This document shows, in pieces, positions 19,882 to 29,637 of a stretch of DNA of 64,000 nt. The notes beneath the pieces were generated by a model. It was not told the DNA's origin. It did not search any database and saw only the letters and a list, made by a program, of their open reading frames with translations. Source of the DNA: Microbacterium terrae (GTDB taxonomy: Bacteria > Actinomycetota > Actinomycetes > Actinomycetales > Microbacteriaceae). The translations under genes and the position numbers were made by a program. How positions within the stretch are numbered: the first letter of the stretch is position 1; every line of letters starts with the position of its first letter. The stretch lies in contig NZ_JAFDSS010000001.1 in assembly GCF_017831975.1 (NCBI RefSeq), forward strand, positions 3,162,001 through 3,226,000, in the 5' to 3' direction.

Positions 19882-21467
19882 GCACGCCGGGCCTCAGCCA
19901 TCGCGCGTCGCGGGGGGCAGCCGTCACAGCCGGCGGCCTGTGGCTGCGCACCCTGTTCCAGCTCGGGTCGACCATGGTGCTCGCGCGCCTGCTCGAGCCG
20001 AGCGACTTCGGTCTCGTCGCGATGATCATGGCGATCGTCGGCATCGCCGACCTCGTGCGGGACTTCGGGCTGACGGGCGCGATCGTGCAGTCGCGCGACC
20101 TCACCTCGAAGCAGTGGTCGAGCCTGCTGTGGTTCTCGGCGGCGCTCGGCGGCGCGCTCATGATCGCGATCGCGGCCTGCGCCCCCCTCATCGCCGCGCT
20201 CTACGCCGAGCAGCGGCTCGTCGTGCTGACCCTCGCGATCGCCCCGACCCTGCTGCTGAACGGCATCGCGATGCCCATGCAGGCGGCGGTGCAGCGGCAG
20301 CTGCGCTTCGGCACCCTCGCGATGATCGACATCGTCTCGATGGCTGTGGGTGTCGTGCTGTCGATCGTCGCGGCCCTCCTCGGCTGGGGCGTCTGGTCGC
20401 TGGTCGTGCTCGCCGGCGCCGGCCAGGTGTACCGTCTCATCGCCCTGTGGGTCGCCGCGAAGCCGCATTGGGGCCGCCCGCGCATCGGCCGCGACATCCG
20501 TCCGTTCGTCAGCACCGGCGGCAGCATCTTCGGGGTGCAGCTGCTCAACTACGCGGCGCGCAACCTCGACAACGTGATCATCGGCCAGCAGCTGGGTTCG
20601 GCGGCGCTCGGCCAGTACTCGCGGGCGTACTCGCTGTTCCTGCTCCCCCAGCAGCAGCTCACCGCGCCGATCGGGCGGGTGGCCCTACCGGTGCTCAGTC
20701 GCCTGCAGGACGACGGCGAGCGCTACCGCCGCTACATCCGCGGCGCGCTCACCGTGATCGGCTACCTCGCCCTCCCCGTCTACGCCGTGGCTGCGGCGAT
20801 CGCGCACCCACTCATGCTCGTGATCCTCGGACCGGGATGGGATGCCGCCGCCGACGTGTTCGCCCTGCTCGCGATCGCCGGCGTCGCCCAGGCGGTGGGC
20901 AACGTGCAGGGCTGGATGTACATCAGCCTCGGGCGGGCGCACCGGCAGTTCGTGTACTACCTCGTCACCCGCCCCTTCGTGATCGCCGCGTTCTTCGTCG
21001 GCGTCTGGTGGAACGGCATGAACGGGCTCGCGCTCCTGTACGGCCTCGTGACGCTGCTCCTGCTCGTCCCCGGCTTCGCCGTCGCCATCCGCGGCACCTT
21101 CCTGAAGGGCTGGACCGACGTCGCCCTGCCGCTCGTGGGCCCGGCTCTGGTGGCCGCCGGCGCGTTCGGCGCCGCGACGGGTGTGACCATGCTCACGACC
21201 GGATGGCCGGCGCTGCTGCAGGTGCTCGCCGGCGGGCTCGCGGGCCTAGCGGTCATCGCAGCGGCGGCGCTCGTTCCGCCGGTGCGGCGCGACTACCGAA
21301 TGATGGTCGACTTCGTGAAGCAGGCCCGCTCCCCGAAGACCCCCGCACGCGAGGACGTCCCGGTCGACGCCGAAGCCACCCAGCTCGGCGCTGACGAGGT
21401 GTCGGCGGGCGAGATCGAAGAGCTGCTCGAATCCGACGAGCGCCGACCGGAAGGACGCACCAGATGA
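19878..21467 (+). CDS. Wzx-like polysaccharide flippase (MOP superfamily)
   Basis: The 529-residue membrane protein has about twelve to fourteen hydrophobic helices and the Polysacc_synt/TuaB signatures: LGSTMVLARLLEPSDFGLVAMI near the N-terminus, GLTGAIVQSRDLTSKQWSSL, and NYAARNLDNVIIGQQLGSAALGQYSRAY in the middle. This group flips undecaprenyl-PP-linked oligosaccharide repeats from the inner to the outer face. A 60-residue acidic cytoplasmic tail follows the last helix. Start and stop both overlap neighbours by ATGA. Its pairing with Wzy- and Wzz-like genes identifies a Wzx/Wzy-dependent pathway. Confidence 0.88.
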   Translation: MSTPGLSHRASRGAAVTAGGLWLRTLFQLGSTMVLARLLEPSDFGLVAMIMAIVGIADLVRDFGLTGAIVQSRDLTSKQWSSLLWFSAALGGALMIAIAACAPLIAALYAEQRLVVLTLAIAPTLLLNGIAMPMQAAVQRQLRFGTLAMIDIVSMAVGVVLSIVAALLGWGVWSLVVLAGAGQVYRLIALWVAAKPHWGRPRIGRDIRPFVSTGGSIFGVQLLNYAARNLDNVIIGQQLGSAALGQYSRAYSLFLLPQQQLTAPIGRVALPVLSRLQDDGERYRRYIRGALTVIGYLALPVYAVAAAIAHPLMLVILGPGWDAAADVFALLAIAGVAQAVGNVQGWMYISLGRAHRQFVYYLVTRPFVIAAFFVGVWWNGMNGLALLYGLVTLLLLVPGFAVAIRGTFLKGWTDVALPLVGPALVAAGAFGAATGVTMLTTGWPALLQVLAGGLAGLAVIAAAALVPPVRRDYRMMVDFVKQARSPKTPAREDVPVDAEATQLGADEVSAGEIEELLESDERRPEGRTR

Positions 21468-22351
21468 GGTCACGACGCGCCGCCGTGGCGATCCCCCTGG
21501 GAGTGCTCGCCCTCTCGCTCGCCTTCACCGGCTGCGGCGCCCAGCCCGCTGCCGCCCCGACGGTCACGCGCACCCCGACGCCGACCGCGACACCGACCGC
21601 CGAAGCCGGCGGAGTCGAGTCGATCGCCGTCGTCGGCGACTCGATGTCGCTGGCGGCGACCGCGTGCGGAGAACCCACGGCGTGCGTCGAGCAGTCGTGG
21701 GCGATCGGCACGGATGCCGCCGTGGACTCGGTCGCGACGCGCCTGGGTGCGCTCCAGGGCAACACCCCCTCGACCACCGCCATCGCCAAGCTCGGCGCCA
21801 AGGCGTCGTGGGCCCGCGGCCAGGTGGCCGCGCTGAAGGCCGCCGATCCCGACGTCGTGCTCGTGCTCCTGGGTGCGAACGACGCGTGCGCGCCGTCCGA
21901 CGACGAAGTGACCGGCCCCGACGCGTTCGCCGCCGACTACGCCGAGGTGCTCGCGGGCGTTCGCAGCTCGGCCCCGGGCGCCGCGATCGTCGCATACTCG
22001 GTCCCCGACCTGCTGCGGCTGTGGGAGCTGGGTCGCGATGACCCCGAGACGGTGGAGATGTGGCAGGCGAGCCCGTCGTGCCGGTCGCTCCTCGCCGATG
22101 CCGGCTCCGACGCATCCGACGCCGTCGCGCGGCGCACCGCGATCGCCGACCTCGTCACGTCGTACAACACGTCGATCCAGGCGGCGTGCGCCGCCACCGA
22201 GGGCTGCACGTGGGACGAGGGCGCGGTGAACGCCACGCAGTTCGAACTCGAAGACGTGTCGACCCTCGACCACTTCCACGCCTCCGCCGCGGGCCAGGCG
22301 ACACTCGCCGCGGCGGCCTGGCCGGTGGTGGAGCGGGCGCTCGGCCTCTGA
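21464..22351 (+). CDS. SGNH/GDSL-hydrolase lipoprotein
   Basis: The 295-residue product has a lipoprotein signal (basic MRSRRAAV, hydrophobic core, lipobox AFTGC with Cys24), a short Thr-Pro linker, and an SGNH hydrolase domain: block I VVGDSMS (Ser60), block III LGANDAC (Asn139), block V DHFH (Asp269, His272). The block II Gly probably lies near AKLGAKAS. These enzymes remove or transfer acyl/acetyl groups from carbohydrates or lipids. As a surface lipoprotein at the end of the Wzy/Wzx operon it may trim or add acyl groups on the finished polymer, opposing the two acyltransferases of the neighbouring operon. Four cysteine pairs suggest extracytoplasmic folding. Confidence 0.87.
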   Translation: MRSRRAAVAIPLGVLALSLAFTGCGAQPAAAPTVTRTPTPTATPTAEAGGVESIAVVGDSMSLAATACGEPTACVEQSWAIGTDAAVDSVATRLGALQGNTPSTTAIAKLGAKASWARGQVAALKAADPDVVLVLLGANDACAPSDDEVTGPDAFAADYAEVLAGVRSSAPGAAIVAYSVPDLLRLWELGRDDPETVEMWQASPSCRSLLADAGSDASDAVARRTAIADLVTSYNTSIQAACAATEGCTWDEGAVNATQFELEDVSTLDHFHASAAGQATLAAAAWPVVERALGL

Positions 22352-22410
22352 CGGTCGGCCTCCGGGGCTCGGCGTCTGGGGCTCGGCCCCTGACGATCGG
22401 CCTCTGACGG
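22342..22410. repeat. Degenerate tandem repeat after lipoprotein gene
   Basis: The last codons of the lipoprotein gene (GCTCGGCCTCTGACGGTCGG) are echoed three times downstream with small changes (GGGGCTCGG, CGGCCTCTGACGG), giving roughly 15- to 30-bp imperfect repeats. Origin by slippage is likely; no coding role is seen. Confidence 0.6.
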
Positions 22411-22453
22411 CCGACCTGCGACGCGGGATCTTCGCGGCCGGGCGCGGACAGTC

Positions 22454-22494
22454 GTCCGCCCTGTCCGCGGATCGGGTGCGCGGGCAGGGCGGAC
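22454..22494. terminator. Bidirectional terminator hairpin
   Basis: A 15-base stem (22454-22468 with 22480-22494, arms GTCCGCCCTGTCCGC and GCGGGCAGGGCGGAC) has one mismatch and an 11-base loop. It lies between the convergent lipoprotein and glycosyltransferase genes and can stop both operons. Confidence 0.65.
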
Positions 22495-22506
22495 GGGTCA
22501 GGATTG

Positions 22507-23457
22507 TCAGGCTGCGACGCGCAGTGGCGGAGCGCTGACGAGATCGACCGAGCGTCGCGCCGCTTCGAGCAGCACGGTCTCGTCGAGCTGGTCGGGCGTG
22601 CGCATGAAGGCGAGCCCGCGTCGCTGCATCTCGCGGGCGATCTGCACCTGGTGGTCGTCGACGTGCTCGCGGTGCTGTGCCAGGCGCGGCACCAGCACGG
22701 GGAAGCGCCCCTGCTCGAAGGCGGCGATCGCCGATCCGGTGCCGGCGTGCGCGATGACGACGTCGGCCTCGGCGATCGCGGCCGACAGCTCGTCGTGCGG
22801 CACCCGGTCGCGGCCGTCGATGCCCCACGACGACACGTCCTGGGGACCGGTCTGCCACAGCACCTCGTCGGCATCCGCGAGGAGCGGGGCGAGTGCGTCG
22901 AAGAGGCGGTCGAATCCGTACCCCTCCTGCGTGCCGACCGTCACCACGGCGCGACGGATGCGGTCGGGGGCAGGCGTGATCGTCTCCGACGGCGTGAAGC
23001 CGTCGTAGATCGACCCCGCGTACGCCCAGCGCGAGCTCTGCCACGCGGGGTACTGCGTGTAGGTGCGGATGCGCGGGAACCGCTCGAGGATGCGGCCGGT
23101 GATGCTCGGCCCGACCGCCCGCGCTGCGCTCTCGATGTAGTGAGCCTGCGCACCGCGCGCGGCCGCCATCGGCAGCACCGCGACGGCGGGGCTCGACCCG
23201 GTGCTGAACGCGCGCTCGTATTCGTGGCTGCGCATCACGGTGCCGGCCATCGACCGCAGCCGCCAGAGGTTTCGCACGTCACGCGGCGCGACGAAGGGCG
23301 CGTAGTGCACCTCGCGGTCGGCGAGCAGCGACGTCGACAGGCCGTTCTCGAAGGTGATCCAGACCTGGTCCTCGGCCGGCACCCCGAGACGCTCGGCCAG
23401 TGTGTAGAGCTGCTTGAGGTGCCCGCCGCCCGAGCACACCATCATCGTCTTGGCCAT
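22507..23457 (-). CDS. Alg14-Alg13-like fused glycosyltransferase (PssD/PssE type)
   Basis: The 316-residue protein joins an Alg14/PssD-like N-terminal half (MMVCSGGGHLKQLYTLAERL, GGGH at 10-13; AFSTGSSPAVAVLP) to an Alg13/PssE-like GT28 C-terminal half (VVTVGTQEGYGFDRLFDAL at about 171; VVIAHAGTGSAIAAFEQG; PRLAQHREHVDDHQ). In many bacteria these halves are two adjacent genes. The pair usually adds the second sugar, often glucuronate or galactose, to the primed undecaprenyl-PP-sugar. It follows the priming transferase gene by 12 bases with an AAGGAGAACAC ribosome site, matching that role, and Ugd elsewhere in the locus could supply the donor. Confidence 0.87.
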   Translation of the reverse strand: MAKTMMVCSGGGHLKQLYTLAERLGVPAEDQVWITFENGLSTSLLADREVHYAPFVAPRDVRNLWRLRSMAGTVMRSHEYERAFSTGSSPAVAVLPMAAARGAQAHYIESAARAVGPSITGRILERFPRIRTYTQYPAWQSSRWAYAGSIYDGFTPSETITPAPDRIRRAVVTVGTQEGYGFDRLFDALAPLLADADEVLWQTGPQDVSSWGIDGRDRVPHDELSAAIAEADVVIAHAGTGSAIAAFEQGRFPVLVPRLAQHREHVDDHQVQIAREMQRRGLAFMRTPDQLDETVLLEAARRSVDLVSAPPLRVAA

Positions 23458-23469
23458 GTGTGTTCTCCT

Positions 23470-25035
<1,566 letters not shown>

Positions 25036-25092
25036 GAGTACTCAGGGGACGACCTTGGCCCTGCGCTCCCCCGGGCGACTGCCCGGCGAAGT

Positions 25093-25147
25093 GATGCGAT
25101 GGTGCTTCGGTGATGCTCAGGTGGTGCGGTGGTGCTTCAGATGGTGC
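25093..25147. repeat. Degenerate GTGGTGCTTCAG tandem repeats
   Basis: In the 190-base gap between the GT4 and priming-transferase genes, GGTGCTTC occurs twice 30 bases apart inside a run of related units (GATGGTGC, GGTGATGCTC, GGTGGTGC). I see no matching dyad or known operator. Confidence 0.5.
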
Positions 25148-25225
25148 ACGTCCACGTTCTCCCGAACGAGCGTGGCTCAACGGTATTGGGCCGGAGCCCG
25201 GAGCACACCCCCTGGGGGGCGGTCT

Positions 25226-26410
25226 TCATACGGCGGGTGCGAACTCTTCACCTCGGCGTAACACGGCGGGCCGCTCCATCAGGTCGAGGATCGTGCGATG
25301 CCGTGCAGCCCAGCTGTTGCGCTCGACGAACGCCTCGCGGGCACTCTCGTCGGCACGGCCCCGGCGCAGCGCCTCGTCGACGTACGGGGCCATCTCGGCC
25401 GTGCTCGGCGCGATGAGCACGCCGGGGTCGATGCCGTGGATGGGCGGAAGGTCGATCGCGACGACGGGGAGACCCGCGGCGAGGTACTCGTACACCTTGA
25501 GCGGGCTCATCGCCTCGGTGAGCGGCGTCCGCCGGTGCGCGAGCAGCGAGAGGTCGCAGTTGCGCAGCGCCGCGACCAGCTCGGCCCTGCCGACACCGGG
25601 ATGGATGTGGACGTTCGCGATGTCGCGCAGCTGCGCGACGTACCCCGGATCGGGCGCCGGCCCCAGCAGCACGATGCTCACGCCCGGCCGCTCGCGCGCG
25701 AGAGCGGCGATGCCCTCGGTGTCGAGCCGCTCGTCGATCGTGCCGACGTAGATGGCCCGTGGCCCGGGGATGCCCGCCAGCCACGCCGGCTCGGCCGGCA
25801 CCGGCCCCGCCCAGTCTCCGGGCTCGACGCCGTTGGGGATGACCGCACGGGGTCCGCGCGGATCGATCCGGTCGATGATCTGCTGCGACACCGCCGCCAC
25901 GGCGATCTCGGCGTCGCTGATCTGCCGGTAGGCGGCCTGGAACGCGGGCCAGTACTCCCGCCGCCCCGCGTAGCTCAGCCAATCGTCGCGGGCGAAATAC
26001 GTCACCGTAGAGGCCCACGCGAGCGGACTGAACGCCGCCACGAGCGGGTTGGTGGTGATCACCGCCGGCGCCTCGAGGCCGAGCCGCTCGGCCCGCCGGC
26101 GCAGCACGTCGTCGTAGCGCCGGTAGCCGCGCACCAGCGCCGGCAGCTTCACCGGGTCGGCGCGCGCGAGTCGCCGCGGCGTGACGAGCGATCGTCGCGG
26201 TGCGGGCGGCAGCGGCGGGTCGGCGCGGCGCAGGCGCCGTGCGACGACGCTCGGCAGCGACCGGAAGGGGTTCGCGACCAGCAGCCCGTCGATCTCGGCG
26301 GACGCCATGAGGGTCTGCAGAATGCGGTCGGGTGGACGCATCATGCCGCGCGCGACGGCATCGGCGTACGTCTCGTACGAGAACGTGAAGACCGCGTCGC
26401 GCGGGGTCAT
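25226..26410 (-). CDS. Family 4 (GT-B) glycosyltransferase
   Basis: The 394-residue protein begins MTPRDAVFTFSYETYADA and shows VTYFARDDWLSYAGR in the acceptor half, AVIPNGVEPGDW at the hinge and RAIYVGTIDERLDTEGIA plus LTEAMSPLKVYEYLAAGLPV in the donor half (the conserved E-x7-E site). ATG 26410 overlaps the stop of the upstream acetyltransferase (ATGA), although the frame is open well upstream. It is an inner-face enzyme that extends the lipid-linked repeat. Donor unknown. Confidence 0.87.
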   Translation of the reverse strand: MTPRDAVFTFSYETYADAVARGMMRPPDRILQTLMASAEIDGLLVANPFRSLPSVVARRLRRADPPLPPAPRRSLVTPRRLARADPVKLPALVRGYRRYDDVLRRRAERLGLEAPAVITTNPLVAAFSPLAWASTVTYFARDDWLSYAGRREYWPAFQAAYRQISDAEIAVAAVSQQIIDRIDPRGPRAVIPNGVEPGDWAGPVPAEPAWLAGIPGPRAIYVGTIDERLDTEGIAALARERPGVSIVLLGPAPDPGYVAQLRDIANVHIHPGVGRAELVAALRNCDLSLLAHRRTPLTEAMSPLKVYEYLAAGLPVVAIDLPPIHGIDPGVLIAPSTAEMAPYVDEALRRGRADESAREAFVERNSWAARHRTILDLMERPAVLRRGEEFAPAV

Positions 26411-26967
26411 GGCACCAGTTCGCGGATGACGCGCGCCGGCGCTCCGACGGCGACGGTGCGGGCGGGGATGTCGCGCGTGACGACGCTGTTCGCGCCGACG
26501 ACGGCTCCGGCGCCGATCGTCACGCCGGGCATGACGACCACGTTCTGGCCGAGCCACGCACCCCGCCCGATCCGCACCGGCGCGACCCGCACGAGGTCCT
26601 GGTCGCGGATGGGGAGGTCGGGGTCGTCGAAGCCGTGCATGTGGTCGGAGATGTAGACGCCCCGCGCGAGCTCGGCCGCCTCCTCGATCACCACCTCCTG
26701 CACCGCGGTGATCGACGTCTGGTTCATGCGCACGCGATCGTGCAGGTGGATGACGGGCCCGGGGTGATCGAGGCGCGGCACCATGAACCACGACGACGGG
26801 CCGATGAGCACCTGCCGCCCCACCGAGACCATGTGCGGGTTGCCCGAGCGGAACGGGAGCATGATGCGGCTGCGGTCGCCGAACTCGGCGAAACCGCCCC
26901 GCACGAACGCGGTGTACATCGCATCGCGCAGCCGCGCCGCGTTCTGCATCGTCGTCATGCCGTTCAC
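26407..26967 (-). CDS. Hexapeptide-repeat acetyltransferase (WcaF-like)
   Basis: The 186-residue product is a second left-handed beta-helix acyltransferase: ISDHMHGFDDPDLPIRDQ with the catalytic-type His, VRIGRGAWLGQNVVVMPGV, TIGAGAVVGANSVVTRDIP and VAVGAPARVIREL. GTG 26967 is chosen because AGGAGG lies seven bases before it and the GTG overlaps the pyruvyltransferase stop (GTGA); the ATG at 26958 would be too far from that site. It likely O-acetylates another position of the repeat unit than the acetyltransferase at 12150-12779. Confidence 0.87.
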   Translation of the reverse strand: MNGMTTMQNAARLRDAMYTAFVRGGFAEFGDRSRIMLPFRSGNPHMVSVGRQVLIGPSSWFMVPRLDHPGPVIHLHDRVRMNQTSITAVQEVVIEEAAELARGVYISDHMHGFDDPDLPIRDQDLVRVAPVRIGRGAWLGQNVVVMPGVTIGAGAVVGANSVVTRDIPARTVAVGAPARVIRELVP

Positions 26968-28184
26968 ACGGCCACCTCCTGTGCTGCGCGGTGCATCTCG
27001 ACGTTGCGCTGCGCCAGCGCGACCACCTCGGGAAGACGTCCGGCGATCGTGTCGCCGAGTTCCGCCACGTGGTCGAGCGCATCCTCGACTGCCGCGGGAA
27101 GACGTGTCGCGAACCCGTCGCCCGGCTCGACGCACAGCTGCGGCGTGCCGGTCAGCTGCATCAGCCCCTCGACCTTCCCCTGCGTCGAGATGGTGACGGC
27201 CGGTGTCGCCGACAGCATCGACATCACGGCGAGGTGCATGCGCCCGGTGACGGCGATCGTCGCACGGGCGCCGAGGCCGCGGATCTCGCGCGGCGAGAGC
27301 AGCCGCGGCACGAGCGTCACCCCGGCGTCGTCGGCGAACGCGTCGGCGATGCGGGTGCACAGCGGCATGTCGTCGGCGCCGTGCCGCGACACGTGCGGGA
27401 TGATCGCGACCCGGATGCCGCGGGCGCGCAGCAGCCGCACGGTCTCGGTGTACGCGTCGACGGCCACGCCGACGAGCCCCGAGGCGTTCACGAGCGCCAG
27501 CGGCTCATCGGCCCCGAGGCCCGCCACCCAGCGGGCCGGCGCGTCATGGTCCACGGTGCGTGCGGCGAACACGATGTCGGCGGCGTCGCGCACAGCCAGT
27601 CCGTCGGCGCGTGCACGCCCGGCCGACACCGGGTCGCGCAGGTACAGTGCGACCCCGGCGTCCCCCGCCGCGCGGAGCGCCGCGATCGCGGCCGGCGTCG
27701 GTGCGGCGTTCCAGCTGAAGCCGATGACGCGCGCGTCGAAGCCGAGCTCCGCGGCCCGGCGCACGAGCAGCGCCCGGTTCAGCGATGCGCGTTCGACGTA
27801 GGCGCCGTCCATGACGTCGGCGCCGAGCACGCTCACCGTCGCGGCCTGCGCGAGCACCGGGCGCAGCATCCTGAGGTCGCGCGCGCGGCCGAGAGCCGAC
27901 CCGTAGATCAGGGCGGGCAGGGGGACGAGCGTCATGCGGTCCGCCAGGTGCTCGGGCACGTCGATGTCGGCGACGGAGCGCACGACCACGTGGACCGGGC
28001 CGTCGACGGCTTCGACGAAGGCTTCCACGAGCGCCTGGTCGCCGATGTTGCCGCGCCCGGGCGGTGCGACGACCACGTGACCCGTGACTCCTGCGCGGGC
28101 GCGGGCGGTGAGCACGAGGCGGTCGGCCGCGCGGATCAGCCGCCGGTCGCGGAGCGGCCGGAGCATCCGTTCACGCAGGCTCAT
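26964..28184 (-). CDS. Polysaccharide pyruvyltransferase family protein
   Basis: The 406-residue protein has the family hallmarks: GRGNIGDQALVEAF (residues 44-57), a Rossmann-like second half with NASGLVGV and PHVSRHGADDMP, and TGRMHLAVMSMLSATPAV with the conserved Arg315-x-His317. CsaB, WcaK and ExoV relatives add a pyruvate ketal from phosphoenolpyruvate to a sugar, giving the polymer negative charge and sometimes a docking group for S-layer proteins. It sits 70 bases after the beta-helix lipoprotein gene and overlaps the acetyltransferase gene by GTGA. Confidence 0.88.
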   Translation of the reverse strand: MSLRERMLRPLRDRRLIRAADRLVLTARARAGVTGHVVVAPPGRGNIGDQALVEAFVEAVDGPVHVVVRSVADIDVPEHLADRMTLVPLPALIYGSALGRARDLRMLRPVLAQAATVSVLGADVMDGAYVERASLNRALLVRRAAELGFDARVIGFSWNAAPTPAAIAALRAAGDAGVALYLRDPVSAGRARADGLAVRDAADIVFAARTVDHDAPARWVAGLGADEPLALVNASGLVGVAVDAYTETVRLLRARGIRVAIIPHVSRHGADDMPLCTRIADAFADDAGVTLVPRLLSPREIRGLGARATIAVTGRMHLAVMSMLSATPAVTISTQGKVEGLMQLTGTPQLCVEPGDGFATRLPAAVEDALDHVAELGDTIAGRLPEVVALAQRNVEMHRAAQEVAV

Positions 28185-28254
28185 GCGACGTTCCGATCCG
28201 GAGCAGCGGTGCGGACCTCAACGCTCATCGGCTCTTCCCTCTCTCCGGTGCCGG

Positions 28255-29484
28255 TCACAGCGCCCAGATGGCACGCAGGCGGTCGTCGGAGGGCACGGGC
28301 ACGGTTCGCTCCAGCCACGCGGCGTCGATCTTCGCGAGGCTCGGGTCGGACGTGAATCCGCCCGAGGCGACCGGCACCGACGCCGATCCCGAGATCGTGC
28401 TCGACTGCACGCTCGCCCACTCGCCGCGCACGATGCCGATGAAGGTCGAGCCCCGCGACGACAGGATGCCTCGGGTGCCGGAGCCGTTGACGGCCGCGGG
28501 GGCTCCCGAGGTGAAGTTGTTCGCCTGGGCGGGAACCGGGTACCGCTGCAGCATGCGGTCGCCCGCGACGAGCAGCGAGCCGTCGAACATCACGTTCTTC
28601 GCGAGCCCCGAGGGGATGAACCCCGCGTTGGTCGACGCGAACAGCACGGTGTCCTTCAGCGTGATGTTCGCCTGCGCCTTGTCTCCCGAGAGCTGGAGGG
28701 TGTCGCAGTGCGCGGTCGAGCCCGCGGGCTTGTACGAGGGGGCGATGTAGCAGCCGATCACACTCACCCCGTCGAGCACGTTGCCGGCGGTGCGGAACGC
28801 CCAGGCATCGCTCTCGGTGAGCTTGGCGTCGGGCGTCACGCACTCCACGAACTCGACGTTGGAGAGCGGCCCGCCCTTGCCCGCGGTGGCGTTGAACGCC
28901 TGTCCCTTCGACCACGCCCAGGCCACGTCTTCGACCGAGGTCAGCACGACGCTGTTGGGGTGGGTCCAGAACCCGACGAACGACACGCCCTTCACCCGGT
29001 CGATCCGGATCGAGCCGGTGTGCGTGATCGAGCCGATGCCGTCGCGCGGGGCGACCAGCACGCGCGAGGCGCGACCGCTCGACCCGACCAGCTGGATCAC
29101 CGGTGCGCTCGAGGAGCCTGCGCCGTTGCCGGGCAGGGTGCCGGGCTTCACGAGCACGGCGCCGGCGCCGTCGCGCGAGCGCTCGTCGACGTAGGCGATC
29201 GCCTTCGAGATCGCCGCCCACGTGCAGTCGGCCTCGACGACGACGTCGAACGTGTCGGTGGCGCGCGGTGTGCGAGACGGCCAGTGCGTGCCGTTCGGCC
29301 CGTACGAGGCGGCGGCGAGCGCCCCCGTCGGGCCTGCGCCGGATGTCGCCAGCGTTGTCGTCTTCGGAGTCGGTCGCGGTGTCGCGCGTGCCGCCGGGGC
29401 GGCATCGGGCGCACATCCGAGGAGCACGCCCGCAGGGAGCGCTCCGAGCAGCAGGAGTGCCGCTCGACGGTCGAGTTCTGCCAT
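28255..29484 (-). CDS. Lipoprotein with parallel beta-helix domain
   Basis: From ATG 29484 this is a 409-residue lipoprotein: MAELDRRAALLLLGALPAG and lipobox VLLGC, with a twin-arginine-like DRRAALLLLG. After a Thr/Pro-rich linker, residues 60-400 look like a right-handed beta-helix: an opening of the pectate-lyase/pectin-methylesterase kind (AISKAIAYVDERSRDGAGAVLVKPG), then repeated short strand-turn units (SITHTGSIRIDRVKGVSFVG, ITLKDTVLFAS, STFIGIV). Such domains bind or cut polysaccharides. It heads the minus-strand block with pyruvyltransferase and priming transferase, so it may bind, trim or export the polymer. An in-frame GTG at 29511 with GAAGG upstream is an alternative start. No catalytic residue can be named. 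Confidence 0.75.
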   Translation of the reverse strand: MAELDRRAALLLLGALPAGVLLGCAPDAAPAARATPRPTPKTTTLATSGAGPTGALAAASYGPNGTHWPSRTPRATDTFDVVVEADCTWAAISKAIAYVDERSRDGAGAVLVKPGTLPGNGAGSSSAPVIQLVGSSGRASRVLVAPRDGIGSITHTGSIRIDRVKGVSFVGFWTHPNSVVLTSVEDVAWAWSKGQAFNATAGKGGPLSNVEFVECVTPDAKLTESDAWAFRTAGNVLDGVSVIGCYIAPSYKPAGSTAHCDTLQLSGDKAQANITLKDTVLFASTNAGFIPSGLAKNVMFDGSLLVAGDRMLQRYPVPAQANNFTSGAPAAVNGSGTRGILSSRGSTFIGIVRGEWASVQSSTISGSASVPVASGGFTSDPSLAKIDAAWLERTVPVPSDDRLRAIWAL

Positions 29485-29625
29485 CAGGCGGTTCCATCCC
29501 TGTCGGTGCACGAGACGCCTTCGGCCCGGCCGGGCCGTGAGGTCCAGCCGTACTCACGCTAAAGCGCGAGTGAGTCATCCACGTTACGAAGAGGGAAACT
29601 CCGAGAGCGGGCATCCGCCCCTCGC

Positions 29626-29631
29626 TAAAGT
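29626..29631 (+). promoter_or_regulatory. -10 box, leaderless layout
   Basis: TAAAGT is followed by six bases and ATG 29638. CGCTAAAG also occurs at about 29556, in the same divergent gap. No Shine-Dalgarno is present. Confidence 0.5.
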
Positions 29632-29637
29632 GACGGC

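Noticed and set aside
28255..29484. Beta-helix protein as a phage tail spike
   Set aside because: It has a lipoprotein signal and sits in a polysaccharide operon; no phage genes are near.
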